Shown one piece after another: positions 9,883-22,700 of a stretch of DNA of 64,000 nucleotides. Below the pieces are notes generated by a model that did not search any database, was not told the DNA's origin, and saw nothing but the letters and a program-made list of their open reading frames with translations. The DNA comes from Rhodocollybia butyracea (Eukaryota; Basidiomycota; Agaricomycetes; Agaricales; Omphalotaceae), in the NCBI GenBank assembly GCA_015501585.1, contig JADNRY010000245.1:1-64000 (forward strand). Direction: 5' to 3'. The translations under genes and the position numbers were made by a program. Position 1 is the first letter of the stretch, and each line of letters starts with the position of its first letter.

Positions 9883-12800
9883 CTTGTTGCCGATGGAGAT
9901 TATAAGCATAACTTTGGTGCGTGCGCATGGAATACTCACATTGGACCAAGCAGTAAGGTTGGGCAGAAAGGATACGTTTTTGACTGACCTTTATAGGTGT
10001 TCTTGGATTTTACTGACCCATCTACTGGTCTGAATATACATTTTGACCGGAGTTTGTAGTGGGGAGGCATTTCAAAGTCGTACGTGTTGACTAACAGATA
10101 TCTGGGACCTTCCGGAAGCATTGTAGGAAGGGTATGGGGATAAGTAGGATATGATGATCATAATAAAGATCTTGAGTCAATGCCTGCCCAAATTCTCGAG
10201 CATCCTTTTTGGAATCATAGCAGAACAACAGAAAAGTAAGCTGCCAGCTGCACGATACTATACCCCTTAAACTCTAATGAAAAAGGAAGAGAGTTCAGAT
10301 TAGGATGTACGGCTCGGGATAAATCCCACACTCTTCACAAACAAAAAGGGCTCTCCTGCTACATATAACCGCGCCGACAAAGGCTTGATCATGAAGAATT
10401 CTGAGTCACAAAGCAAAAGATCCGGCCACCGGTAGCAGTCCAACTCACTGTCTAGAGAATATTAAGCATTCGAATACAGGGATAGATATTGATTGTCAGT
10501 AGAAAAGGGCGCGCAGTATATTCACTGCTCTTTGCAGTATGACATCTCATTTGAATTGATCATCTTTCTTGGTGCACTTCGCATGCGATGTGATGAAGAA
10601 CATGCAGTATATATCATGATAGGACTGCTGTTGCGGATCCGGCAAGGTAACTTTTATTCGGATCGGCCTTCTCGGTATGCAGGTTATCAAATTCTTCCTC
10701 ACATCTTGGTCATCCCCCAACAAACCAATAGCGTTAGATGCGGAAAAGGAAATAAAGGTCAATCATGCTTTCAGGAAACTAGTTATAACTTTATCACTCC
10801 ATAAAGGTAGCCATGTCGCTCAGGCCAGACGAGGCATTCGAACCTAAACCATACGCTGGCTATATGATCTAGCCCGTCATATCCCAGCTATCTGACAAGC
10901 CAATAAGCAGATGCGGAAAAGGAAATAAAAGTCAACCATGCTTAGGAAACAAGTTATCACTCCATGGACGTAGCCATATTGTTTGTGCCAGGCAAGACAT
11001 TTGATTCGAACTTACTGGCATGTCAGCTATATGATAAGATCCTCTTATCCCAGCTATCTCCGAGTCCATCTCCATCCATCTTTGAGCCTTGGAATCATTA
11101 ATACCGTTGTTCGATTAATGAAGAAGCTGAAGAACTGTTGAGTCAAGCCTGTGACACTGTCACACAAATGAATCGGAGTTTTGACAGCACCGAGATTAAG
11201 GGATGACGACAGGTAAGGGAGGCAACAGGAGAGATATCCGAATAGAAGAACTGAGATATTAGCCTGAGAGCCTGTTGTTATTGTGGTGGCTCTAGCGGTC
11301 CAAGTCCCCTTTTCCATGTGGAAAGCAATTTGGACGATAGGTGGCTTTATTAGTGTAAGCTAAACTCAGTTGGAAACGGCGCAACCGGCGAGGCCTGAAG
11401 AATCTGCGCATGAAGCGTGACCTTGGTTGGGTTATACGGCTCGATATTGGAAATATGGATCATGAACTATAGAAAGACGGCTAACAGTGCACTGGTAGTA
11501 TCACCCGTAAATCTGGTAACGTTCGTAATGAGACCGAGGAGATCAATCAATTATTTAATACTTATAGGTTCTTCAGGACACTTAGAGTTCAGCGGGCCAA
11601 GTGGAAGCGAGGTATTGGCTCGGATTCAATCCAGAACTAATTGGATCTGTGGAAGGCAGAGAGCGAGTCAAGGAACTTGAAGTCACCAAGGGACTCCCAA
11701 TATCGAATATTGATATCGATGCAAGTTGTGAAATTTGAAGATTGGGACGCTGCGCAACTGTGTTTCACACGCTTAAGTTGTTGTCTCGAGTCGCAATGGC
11801 ATGGATCACAAGGAGGGTGATGAGCAAGCCAAGAAGAAAGGTTTGAGAACAGTAGAGCATACAACCGCGATAAATATCACATACAACGCCGAGACGCCAA
11901 TCATCTTCGAACTTGTTAGTGAGGTTGACGCATCATTCTGGAGACGGGTGATAAGCTTGCGGTAAGCGCCACAAACGGATGTGACATTCAAGCAGGATGA
12001 TCGATCGAATCTAGTAACACACAAAGCTCCCGCGTTCCAACTTCCCGGCCAGGCATACAGAACTAGGGAGTAAGTAAACATATCTAGGCCTATATTTGGC
12101 GCAAATTCACGACATGCATGCTTGATGGATTTAATCTGAAGAAAGGATTGAAGTCTTCTGGGATTGTCTATTCAACTGTAACGGATGAGAATTGTGCCGG
12201 TGTTTATTGGCTGCCGGTTTAGCACGATTTTGATTACTTACCTCAATAGTTTGTAGTAAAGTCGTATACTGCGGGATAGTAGATTACCTGTGGCAGCTAC
12301 TTAGTAGTGGTGTATTGGTATATCCGCAAGGGGCACCCAAAAAAATACTATTGCCAAAACAAGAAAGAGAAAGTCAAGAGTTGGAGTCGAACTCAAGGCC
12401 TAAATAACAGCCATGTTCCGTTGTACAAACATCAACTTGGTGTACACTGTACACGCTTGTCTAACCCTGTCTAACCCCGTGGTTCAGTTCCTAATGATTA
12501 ATCCTTTTATCTGGTTATGTTCTCTCTCAATTAGCAACTCCATAGGCAGCCTGAGTCTCTGAGGCTCCGTAAGTCTTTGCGGAGCCATTTTTTCCTCACA
12601 GAATATGTATATAGCCGATATAGCTGGTATATATGGGGTTGGTTCTGGTTGTTCTGGACTCGGCGGTGTAATCATAATTCGAGTAACCATATCAAGCAAG
12701 TCGGGCGCTCAAATAATAACGAAATCCACAGTCAAATGATAACAAAATTAAACAAGGTCTACAGCTTTTGCAATCATAATTCTTGGCTTTGGCCAAGATT

Positions 12801-12960
12801 TGCTAGGCCTATGCATTCTGTCTGTGGGCCAAGAAACTTTTCGCGGTAACTAGTTTCAGTGGGCGGGTAAAGAATTAAGTAGCTTGTGGAGTAACTTGTA
12901 GTGCTCACTGCTCAATATGTATTGACCAAGTTTGAGCAGTCACTGTATAGTAATGATGGA
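9883..12960. other. Gene-poor interval with one possible membrane-protein relic
   Basis: About 3 kb without a convincing gene. A minus-strand stretch at ~11690-12081 contains hydrophobic blocks (KMIGVSALYVIFIAVV, then LLGLLITLLVIHA after a frame change) that could be the remains of a multi-pass membrane protein; it has no continuous frame. A TATAAAG-like string on the minus strand near 9990 could serve the DUF3472 gene. The interval also holds the tandem duplication listed separately. Confidence 0.35.
10718..11062 (+). repeat. Imperfect tandem duplication, ~170-bp unit
   Basis: Two adjacent diverged copies (about 10718-10890 and 10898-11062). Shared landmarks in order: AGATGCGGAAAAGGAAATAAA, AGTTAT...CACTCCAT, GTAGCCAT, GACATTTGATTCGAAC-type string, ATATCCCAGCTATCT. 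No ORF is conserved between them. Confidence 0.6.
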
Positions 12961-12971
12961 AACCACATAGG

Positions 12972-12979
12972 TATAAAAA
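12972..12979 (+). promoter_or_regulatory. TATA box of the small secreted protein gene
   Basis: TATAAAAA sits 50 nt before the ATG at 13029, a normal distance for a short leader. Confidence 0.6.
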
Positions 12980-13028
12980 CTGGCCAGACTTGTTCACAGG
13001 AGTTGTCTACAGGACTCCATCAACAGTC

Positions 13029-13485
13029 ATGTTCCGTCTGTCCAATATCAGCACTGTTATCTCTGCCCTTCTTCTCTTACAGGTGGTTCAAGGTATGTCT
13101 CTGCCTCGTGATGAGACAGGCCCCCAACTCTGTAAGCTTCTTTACTACTTTTTATGATCTTGTTTACTTACATTTCGGCGCATAGGTGGCCTTGACGCTG
13201 TAAGTTTGTCCAGCTCTGTTTCACCAATTCAAGGTCACTCACTAACACGATGACACCATAGCCTACCGAACAGTGTAAGTCACTCCTGATCTGCTATCAT
13301 TAACTCGATCGTGACAGGGTATGGCAGGTCCCCCAGGGAGTACCTGTTGTGGACCGCTCCGTTCCGATGGCAATGGTCACTTCTTTGGACAGTATGTATT
13401 TGTTTTACTACAGTGTTCGATTTGCCTGCTAATTTCAGTCACTAGCTGTGTTCTTCTACAACCAGGCGAGGCTTGTCTCTTCTAG
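13029..13485 (+). CDS. Small cysteine-rich secreted protein built from micro-exons
   Basis: Five exons (13029-13131, 13186-13199, 13262-13274, 13328-13375, 13439-13485) splice exactly in phase to 74 residues. Exons 2 and 3 are only 14 and 13 nt. Each has GT donors (GTAAGC, GTAAGT, GTAAGT, GTCACT) and AG acceptors, and the introns are 53-63 nt. The product begins with a signal peptide, MFRLSNISTVISALLLLQ, followed by MSLPRDETGPQL, then C-GLDA-PTEQ-C-PPGST-CC-GPLRSDGN and ends CVLLQPGEACLF. Six cysteines in 40 mature residues predict a disulfide-knotted extracellular peptide. The size, cysteine density and signal peptide match small secreted proteins of plant- or wood-associated fungi; a role is not known. 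Alternative sites for intron 3 or 4 give no cysteine-rich continuation, which is why this model is chosen. A TATA box lies 50 nt upstream. Confidence 0.7.
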
Positions 13486-13965
13486 GATCTGGAGAGGGAG
13501 GTAGTAATATATGTGGACTTAGTTGCACATCGAGTCCTTGTTGTGTTGTGACCTCTGATTTAGGATGCCTAGCATCCCTCCCTTTAATAAACTTGAACAT
13601 GAAATTGAAGACATACTTACTTATCAAGCCGCCCGGGCCCTACATGACTGACTGCTCCGGGGTTGGGCTCATGCCTGGCTTGCCGCTTGTATACACTTTC
13701 AAAACTTAACTTAGATATTGTAGTTGTAGACAAACAGGACCGTCGACACTCATAGACGCGACGACGTGGCGGTAAAAGGGATCAGACATCGTCTCGTCAT
13801 ACACCTCGTTGCTTCTGCCCTGAGGAGGCGGCTCCTAGCCTGCCACTTTGGAGTGCATACTGTCACTAGAGGCGCGTGCGGCACGGACACGGACAGACCT
13901 TGCACAGCCTCACACGGTAACACGAATTTATCAATGTTACATCACTCGCGTACAGCCTCAGTGAG
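13486..13965. other. Intergenic, no gene seen
   Basis: Holds the 3' end of the small secreted gene and the upstream part of the EF-hand/ZZ gene. A 78-residue ORF overlapping the former's last exon is a chance frame. Confidence 0.5.
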
Positions 13966-13972
13966 TATATAA
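13966..13972 (+). promoter_or_regulatory. TATA box deciding the start of the EF-hand/ZZ gene
   Basis: TATATAA ends only seven bases before the first ATG (13980). A transcript driven from it would begin downstream of that ATG, which favours the second in-frame ATG at 14004 as the true start. Confidence 0.55.
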
Positions 13973-14003
13973 GCACAAAATGATCAATCATTATCTGTTA
14001 TCG

Positions 14004-16384
14004 ATGGCTCAAGCGTCTGCCACTGCACTACCTCTTGAAGAAGTCTTCGCAAACCGATTCTCGTTGGAACAAAATACAACCGAGGAAATTTATAATTCCG
14101 ATATCCGTAAGTTATGGAGACAAAATGTCAGTATTTATATTCGCGGATTCCGGACTCTGAGGCCTACTAATCACTTGCGAACAGAATTGGGGAAATTCAG
14201 TGAAGAGCGAGGAATTTGTCAAGGCTCTCCAAGAGTTCTGCGTGGACAGGTTATCCAAGCGTGCACATCATGCTGATGCTACTACGAATTTTCAAGGAGA
14301 CGGAATAGACGGAATCGCGCACTACGAAAGTGAGAATGACGAGTGGTGCCTTCAATACTTAACCAAAAAATATGAACGGGAAATTATGGAAGCTTTTGAT
14401 AGTGATAACACAGGCTTCATTGAGATTTCTGACGTACTGTCCCCTTTTTCTCTTCAGCTGTATCTTTACGCAATTTCCCTTCCGTAGGTGAACAAGTCTA
14501 CCAAGATATTACCGGAAAGTTGGACTATGCCGCAAATTATGAGCTATTATGCCCAAGGTAGAGTTTGGTTTCTCCCAGTAGATACACCGCCCTCTTATCA
14601 CATCAGGCTGGAGCATCGAAACTGCGATTTACTCTCGCAAAATTTTTGCACTCCTTGCTGAAATGCGTTATGTATGCGAAGATGTATTGGTTGACAACGC
14701 TCGAATGATGCTGTGAGTATTTTTGTTCTAGTTTCTGCCCGTTGTATTCGGATTCACTTTCAGTATTATAAAGTTGGTTTATGCAGAGCTCATGGTGTGC
14801 CAAAGTTTCATGGCTAATCTTAGGTGCAGCTGAAAAACACACCATGACTCAAGTATCAAATCCTCTTGACAATCTGGTCGTGGAAAACATGACTGGGACA
14901 CAGGAGCGGATCAGGCAGTCGCTGAGACGCTTTGTCTATATTATTGACAAACCGGACTCCGTTGAAATGATTACTGGCCCAGGGAGATTTGAACAGGTAC
15001 TTGGCGTGATTTTTTTTGATGTTTCATTTTTCTAAATGAAATAGACTCTGCTACCTCTCTTGTATGTCTTTCTTCAGCATCAGCATGCAATCATGGAGTA
15101 TGCCAAGGACCATGTGTATCCCAACACACCGGTGGAGACCAAGGGCCTATATGACCTTGGATTTTATGTCGGATACGTTAGTCTCTGCAATATCGAGCAT
15201 GCCATCGATGCTCGCGTACAATCATTGAAAGGTGGGGTTACAGACTCTGGATGCTACGATTAGAGAACTTATTCCTCTCTAGATAGTCCACTTTACCAGG
15301 AACAGCACCCTGCGATTGTTTCCAACGGGCTATACGCGTATTGTCTCAACGAAGAGGTACCAATCCCGCACGGTATTGAATTTATATCGACTGAGTGGTC
15401 ACTACCTCCCAATATCTTGGGGCCAGAGCCCGAACATGACCCTTTTGTCCCAGTCTGGGCTGAAGGGCCTGCCGTTACCGATTTCGTTTGGGATCTAGAA
15501 CCATCCTCTACCCCCGAATCGGCGGAGGAAAACACAATGGACTCATTCTACCGCCTGACGATCGCAGACTTGCGCACTGTCGAGTACAACAGTTTTTGGT
15601 GCGACGATGGTCATGGATCTGGTTTTATATCAGAGGAGGAACGGAAAGAATTGGACGCTCTGAGAGAACAGATCCCAGTTGAAGTCCAAAATAATTGCAT
15701 GACCCGGGCAAAAACTGCTATACGGAAATCACGCGAGCATTTGGGCACCTACTGTGATATCTGTGATGTATATCCCATCCAAGGAATCCGGCTGAAGTGC
15801 ATGTTTTGCATAGGTGAGTGTGTGTCGTTTTTGTACCTTTTTCTAATTTACTACACTGAAACTTGGGCTTTTGATTTATTATAGCTTTCGACTTGTGTTC
15901 ATCGTGTGATGCAGCAATACCCCCAACCTTCAATACTGCCGGAGGAGATGTACATATGCCATGGCATCCAATGTTGCTAATATCTCGTCCGACTATACGG
16001 TTTGAACACGATCTTTTCTATCCGTTCAGGAAGGTGGCTGAGTCTCCCGACAAACCCGAAAAAGTGGATGTTCCTGGAACTGCCCCAAACTCAACACTCA
16101 ACAAATATACATGCATATGCACACACTGTGAACGCAGCTCGGACTCTGGGATTCGTTTCTTATATCTTGTGGAACCAGGGTTAGGTAAGTACCATCCCCG
16201 ACCATTGTTCTGCTTCATCGAAACTGTATCTATAGCGAAGTACATGTGCACGGAGTGCTACGCGGCACTGCACAGTCGATATGATATTGACTCCTTGCCT
16301 AAAGAGTATCGTCAAATACTCAGGTTCACACTTCCTTCCACCAAAGACGATGCAGGGCAGACACTGACTCATGCACCGGAATAA
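14004..16384 (+). CDS. EF-hand and ZZ-type zinc-finger protein
   Basis: Multi-exon gene; start MAQASATALPLEE chosen because of the TATA box position. Intron 1 runs 14127-14184 (GTCAGT...AACAG), giving KLWRQN joined to NWGNSVKSEEFVKAL. An EF-hand loop follows, DSDNTGFIEISD, with acidic residues at positions 1, 3 and 12 and Gly at 6, next to the 'AF' helix. Later exons contain helical segments (TMPQIMSYYAQG, ALLAEMRYVCEDVLV). Toward the C-terminus is a ZZ zinc finger: YCDICDVYP, LKCMFC, an intron, FDLCSSCD and the paired histidines of DVHMPWHPM. A second CxxC pair (CICTHCE, MCTECY) may bind another metal. This EF-hand plus ZZ combination is a recurring agaric family of unknown function, plausibly a calcium-responsive adaptor. 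No lesion found; internal splice sites are approximate. Confidence 0.75.
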
Positions 16385-16529
16385 TCCGGGCTACTAGAAT
16401 ATATGACTAGTTGAATACCTCATTGTTAGCTGTATAAATTTTTGCCATACGTCCTTGCTTTTAGATAAGTTTACTGCACCATTTATTAGGTTTTTCCGCT
16501 CAAGCATCAGTCGCTGTCCAAGTCCAAAG

Positions 16530-16960
16530 TTCTGCTTGCTACTCACCCGGCGTTTCTCCCTTGCCTACTTCACATTGGGCGCTATTGCAAGAATCCTTGT
16601 ACGTGGTGATCCATTTGAACGCTGCGTACCTGTTGACAATCCCCTTTGACTACAAACCTATGGACACAAAGAAAGTGACTGCCAGAGACAAAGAATATCA
16701 GACCTTTCAGTGGCTTGAGTTGGCCTTGAGAAGTGGATTCAACTTTTCAAGAAAAAAGCAAAATGCTATGTGTATTCAACTCATTTACAATTTACATCCG
16801 AAAGGAGGTCTCGCTGAAAGCTATGGCGTCCCGTTTGCAGTGGCTGCCCCACGTCACGACTCACAGGTCGTGAAATTACAAGTAATTTGACGTTTAACCA
16901 GATCACTTTAAGAAAAGAAAAAAAAACACAGCAAATTAGAATCGCTTTCAGCAGAAGAAC
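16530..16960 (+). repeat. Dispersed repeat copy A
   Basis: Aligns over ~400 bp, with divergence and gaps, to 43225-43560: shared stretches include GCTTGCTACTCACCCG, CCCTTGCC, GTACTTGTTAAC/GTACCTGTTGAC, and GGCTACAAACC...ATGGACAC. No ORF is conserved. Probably an old non-autonomous transposon or solo element; ends cannot be fixed by eye. Confidence 0.55.
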
Positions 16961-17053
16961 GTTATGGATTAGTAAACCTGCTTGGGTTCTGGGTTCTTGC
17001 AGGCCCCAAGTGCCCGATCGTAGTAGTAGACTCGACACTGAACTCGACAAGTA

Positions 17054-17215
17054 TTAGTGTATTAATAAGCGTAGAGTCAGCTTTCCGCCGTACGATTTAA
17101 GACAGTCATCACCGCAGGTAGGACGAACACCATCATTCTGAGCAGGGTGGGACACCACACCTATGGCCATGAGAAGTGACAGGGAAACAACCAAGAATAC
17201 AGGAGGAAGTTGCAT
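17054..17215 (-). CDS. Possible small secreted cysteine-containing protein, 3' exon unresolved
   Basis: From ATG at 17215 the minus strand gives a signal peptide (MQLPPVFLVVSLSLLMAIGVVSHP) followed by CGDDCLKS. An intron acceptor at about 17025 would join a tail with two cysteines (CRVYYYDRALGACKNPEP) ending in TAA, but the only GT donors in reach are out of phase with it, so the real gene end is unsure. Translated straight through, the frame stops at 17054. The signal peptide is written here as 20 residues or fewer: MQLPPVFLVVSLSLL. It may be a small secreted protein like its 13-kb neighbour or a relic. Confidence 0.35.
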   Translation of the reverse strand: MQLPPVFLVVSLSLLMAIGVVSHPAQNDGVRPTCGDDCLKSYGGKLTLRLLIH

Positions 17216-17242
17216 GATGGGTAATTGAGGCTGGGTTGCCAT

Positions 17243-19738
17243 AGGCTTATTGGTCTTCTTAAGTAGACACCAAGCTCTTAGCGACCAGAGGCCATCTGAT
17301 GAAAGGGGCACCTTACCTCGGAAGTCGGCGGCATAGGGGCATAGGGTCTTTTTTTTGGGACAATCTTGGAACAATCAGTATACGTATGCCATCCAAGAAT
17401 ACTGCACTATTACATCCGTACCTTACTCTTACAACGTTGGCTACCACCGAGATTGTTCGTCAAAACTTGGGACTCACAGTTAAACGAAGTGTTGAAGAGA
17501 TATCATTGTTTCCCCGGGAAGGGGTGATGGGACGGCGAAAGAAGACTGATTAGACATGGGAGGATGAAACCTTTCCCCGACGGTCCCTCATACTCGCACG
17601 TACGATAATTCAGACGATTATAATGGAACCCATCGGCCCAGCTTGGCGTCCGGGCTTCGCCATGCCTTATTCAGCCCCAAGTAACGAGACTTGAATAGAG
17701 TCATTGTTATCTCGTTCACGTTACTAGTAGTGGAAGAGTCAATCCCCTCGTTGATAAGTCGCACATACCAACAACGGGCCCGCCGATGGACCTGAGTACT
17801 AGCAAACCTTGGGGCATCAAGCTCGAGCTCTCGAGGCTCACTCGATGTGAGCTTCTTTGAACACGTTACTTACCAGAACTTGTTCCTCAGGTCGAGGCAC
17901 TGGCGTGTAATCATGATTCAATCCTATTCGAGTCGCTGACTCGGGCGTTACCGTGCTCAAGTTGACTGCGACGTATCGCGTAAAGTTCAGCAATCGACGG
18001 ACGTGTCTGATATATTACCTGGACCGATTGGTGTCCGATTCCAAGCAACCAGTAACTATCCGGGAGATACGACAGTTTATTTTATGGAGCACTCGCTAAA
18101 TTTGGTTCGTACCCTGCAACGTGATATGTGGAAGTTTATCGCGTATCCCGATTAAATCCCCCACCTCAACTTGACCACTTGATTTTTGAGAAGGGAATGT
18201 GCTATCGTGCACGACGTAGATCTGGGAATACCAACTCACCCGCCGTTGCACATCCGTATCCAGATCAGGTGTGACCTGCACGAGCCACTACTCGTTGCCA
18301 GCTCTTATGCGCCGAGTTACCTTCCCCTTCACGATTACTCAACACCTGATGAGTCTCAGGTTTAGCCAAGTCTCTTACTCCTACCCAGATATCTACCTTC
18401 ATCTCCTTTTATGTACCCCATCTGACAAAATAAATCCAATGAAACCGTCACTTAATGACTGAACATGCATTAACAAAGTGTGAAATTTTGACGATTGACC
18501 TCGAACATTCTGAGGAGTTGTGCGTGGCATTTCAAGGGAGTAGCACAGATAGAACCATAAATAAACTCAGACTCGAAATGTTCATAAAGGCATCGGGAAG
18601 TCTTAATATTGATAGGGGTCCGTTTTTGGCAAAATCAAAGCGTCTTATACTTTAAATCACTCAAGTCCTATCCACTCCAATGACGTCTCTAGTATCAAAA
18701 ATCTCTTGGAAGTATCACGACGGCACTTGTGTTCTCGTACGATAATCACCATCGAAATTTCTTTGCTGCTTGTATGACTTTGCGTCTCTTGTAGCATGTC
18801 GAATATATTGTGGCTTGTGTGACATTCTCAAAGCCGCTAAGCCAGGGGGATATCCACCCGCCATCTTCAGACACATCCACTAAGTACTAAATAACTCCCA
18901 AGGTCGTTTTTGAGAGCAGAAGTTCAACTTGAATACGTAGGGCCCGATGCTGCACTTCTTGTATAAGCGGCCAATTTCCGTCTCTTGAGGTAAGCTCGGC
19001 ACGATGCTTCTCTTAACAGGAGGTTGTCGCCTATATGCTCCGATACTCTATATCGAAGGCATAACGCGCTGTATTTCGCGCACATCTCGCAAGGGTATCA
19101 ATATTTGGGCTTCAGCGTTGTATTTGGGCCCATCGCTGTCAGCTGCTCGTGGTTTCGTTGCTGTCGGTCATGGGCCAGAAGATCAGCGTATCAAGCACGC
19201 GGCTTTCAGTCGACGACTGAATGACATCCGTTATCACCGAAAATGGAAGCGTTCTCTGTAACTTATCAATATCACTGCTAATTACAACGAAGCGCGTGCG
19301 GTGGCGCACATGTCGAGTGCAGGAATGTTAATGAGGGTTTCCAGATCTCTGCTTCTTGCATCGTCCATGTGAGTTAATCGGCTCTCTAACCCCATTAGGA
19401 CTATTGAGCGCTCGTATTTGCGAGCGTCTAAATTTCGTTGTCCTTCTTTTCGAACTTGTTCAATTTCTCGTTACATCAATGCAGCATTGTCATCAGAAGT
19501 CGAATTTCTTGCCATATCGGCGGCTGAAGAAAAACATCAGCAGACCACTGTCATGTGTAGATTCTTGGGCATCTCTGGGTCGTTGAATTCAGCAGTCCCG
19601 CATCTCAGCTGCTGTTTACGTGTGAACGAAGGCCATAACTGTAAATATCCTTGTCTCAGCTGACCTTTTTAAGTTTCTAGAGGCATTTGTGAGTACTTGA
19701 GTATTCGCTCTTCCTTCACTTTCACGTCTAACGCATTA
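17243..19738. other. Gene-poor interval, no gene seen
   Basis: About 2.5 kb with only short chance ORFs on both strands and no motif or repeat that I can support. It ends at the start of the GH92 gene. A short minus-strand signal at 18096-18281 and the 19.0-19.6 kb plus ORFs have no protein-like composition. Confidence 0.4.
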
Positions 19739-22700
19739 ATGAAGGGGGTTTATCTGCTAGCTTTTCTGAGCTTATGGCTTCCGAGGTATGTGCGTTTGCG
19801 TAGCGTTATATCTTAGTTGACTCGAGGATCCTTTAGCGTCCAGAGCCAGTCTCCTACCCCAATCACCGATCCTGCGAGCTTTGTGCTTCCGTTTATTGGG
19901 ACGACCAATGGGGGACACGTTTTTCCAGGCGAGTCTGCTTCTACTCACTAAGACCGTAAACTCAACCTTCCTAGGTGCTACGCTTCCTCATGGGATGGTA
20001 AAAGTTGGAATGGACACTGATTCCCCGGGAAATGTGAGTGGTTATGTTATTTCTCCAAGCTCTCGCTCTGATGCCATTCCCTTAGCAAGCTGGCTATGAT
20101 GCCAATGCCACGTTCAAAGCGACGGGATTCTCCCAGCTGCATGATACTGGAACTGGCGGAGTAATACTCTCGATTCTCTGTTTGTCCGGTAGCTTACATA
20201 TTTCGACGTTAGGGAATTTCGCTTTCAAACTTCAAAATCTGGGCGTTCCCCAACTGTACTTTTGGATTCCAAGGATGTCAGACATCAGTTGAAAGTCGAA
20301 AAGTGCTTCGAAACGTTTTACCTGATGGTAAGATTAATCGAGAATGCCACTATGACTTGCTAACGTTTGTATTCTAGGTTCTCCGGATGACTTTGCTTCC
20401 CCCGGCTACTTCTCCTCCAATCTTTCTAACGGGATACGTGTAGAGCTCACGTCTACTCGGCGAACCGCCATCCATCGATACACCTTCTCACCAGGCACCG
20501 CGGAACCAAGAATGCTTGTTGATATAACGAACGATGGCTCGCAAACATTGACCTTCCCAGTGATGACACTCAATACAACTACTGCGCGCGTAATGGGAGG
20601 ATCTGAATTCGCCTCGTCGTTCGGGCCGCAGAGGTATACTGCGTTTACTTGTGTGGACTTTGCCGGGCAAGGGTTTGAGTTGGGATCGCCTACAGAGTTT
20701 GGGACGTGGCTGGGAGATGGCACGGTCCAGGGTCAGACAGACCTCAATCAGCAGTATTTTGGTGCGTCTTTAGTCGCTTCGTGTGGGCATATACTGATCA
20801 AGTCGACCTCATAGGTTTTGTGTCCGAAATGGGCGCGTTATTCACGTTCAATCCGGCTCCTAAGGGGAAGCCCACTGTCATCCTTGCGCGCGCAGGGGTA
20901 TCCTTCATATCTTCGGAACAAGCCTGTGCCAATGCTGAAGAGGAAATACCCGACTTTGATTTCGACAGCGTACAGACTGAAAATCGAGCCGCTTGGAATG
21001 AGTTGCTTGGACGGGTTCAGGTGGACACCACGAATGTCTCCACGGAAACGATTCAATTGATGTATTCTGGAGTGAGTCCTAATTCGCTCTTTCCAGCAGC
21101 AGTTATGCTCAACTTCTTTACTTTTCCTTCACCTGCAGCTATACCGATCTCATATCTCACCAGCCGATTGTCCGTAAATTTCTCCAACGTCGTTTGAATT
21201 TTAGCTCACGTTATATCCTCTCAGACACGGGCGAAAATCCCAGATGGAACTCGACAGAACCCTACTACGACTCGTATTACTGCAACTGGGATACCTTCCG
21301 TACCCTCTACTCGTTGATAGCCTTGCATGATCCAGAGCGTTTCGCTCTAATCGTGCGTGCTATGATCGATATTCAAAGACATGAAGGTCATTTTCGTCAT
21401 GCGCAAGCCGAATCCCGTACTCTTTTACTGACTATTCATCCTATAGGATGGCTACCGGAATGTCGTGGTGCCACTAATCAACAGTTCATTCAAGGCGGCA
21501 GTAGTCAGTATTCCTCTTATTGATCCAAATTCAAGCCCTGACCACATCCATTATTGTTCTTATCAGACGGCGATCCTATCCTAGGAGAGTTTTTCGTCAA
21601 GTACGTGGGCATAGTTTCGGCTTTGTGTCTGGTGGTGTACTGATGTGAATTTATCCTGCATAGGTTCAGCGAACAGGCCGCCAGTCTGAATGTTTCTGCG
21701 GATGACCTGTATACAGCTTTACTTGCTGACGCCGAGCTCCAGCCGCCGAATTGGAACCTTCAAGGAAGGCAAGCAAATGCGTGGAAAGAGTTCAGTGCGT
21801 GTATTTTGCGTCTCAAACGTTTTATATTCTAATTGAACCGTCCAAATTCTAGATTACATCCCTCAAGATATGTTTGACGCGGGAGGTGCAAACACCAAGC
21901 AGGTCTCTCGTACTTTGGAAGTTAGTGCTCCCTCGCTCTTCTCTAACCACTTATCGACCTGCTGTATAGCACGCGTTTGGCGACTTTGCCATCTCTCAAG
22001 TGGCGAAAATACTTGGAAAGACCGACGATGCTGCTAAGGTCCGTGAATCTGCTACGCCTCTCTGACTGTCTTATTCATCTTTCCGAATGAATAGTATGAA
22101 CAACGTGCCGGCAACTCCTTCAACCTCTGGAATCCGAACGTTTCCGTCCCAGGTACACCGAGTGTCGCTGGAATGATGCAGGTTAGTGTATATGAAGAAC
22201 CGGATTTCTGTTCGATGATTGACTCGTTGTTTTCGGACGGATGTAGCCTCGCTTCAAAAATGGAACATTCAACTTTACCGACCCAAGGCACTGTAGTATC
22301 CACGATCCGTTGATGGCTACTTGCTTCTTGAACGCTGTTGATCGTGACGGGTTCTATGAAGCGTCTCCTATAGTGGTATGTAGCTTATATGTTATACTCG
22401 TAGGAGGTTACTGACGGAATTTACGCTAGTACTCTCAAGTGTGTCGAACGTTCACCGCTTCTTTTTTCGATATACTGATTTCTGTAGTTCGTTCCTCACG
22501 ACACTGCGCGGTTACTTAAACTCCAGGGGGAAATAGCAGTTTCATCAACCGCCTTGATTTCATCTTTGAACAAGGCTATTTCGCAATTGACGACGAACCC
22601 TCATTCCAGATCCCGTTCATGTATCATTATGCGAACGCTCCGGGAAAGAGTTAGTAATCTACCCTATTAGTTGGGATTCCGAATCTGACCAATTCCCGTC

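Noticed and set aside
12380..12440. tRNA-like string with GTTCGAC on the minus strand
   Set aside because: The T-arm resemblance is not joined to a foldable acceptor, D-arm or anticodon stem.
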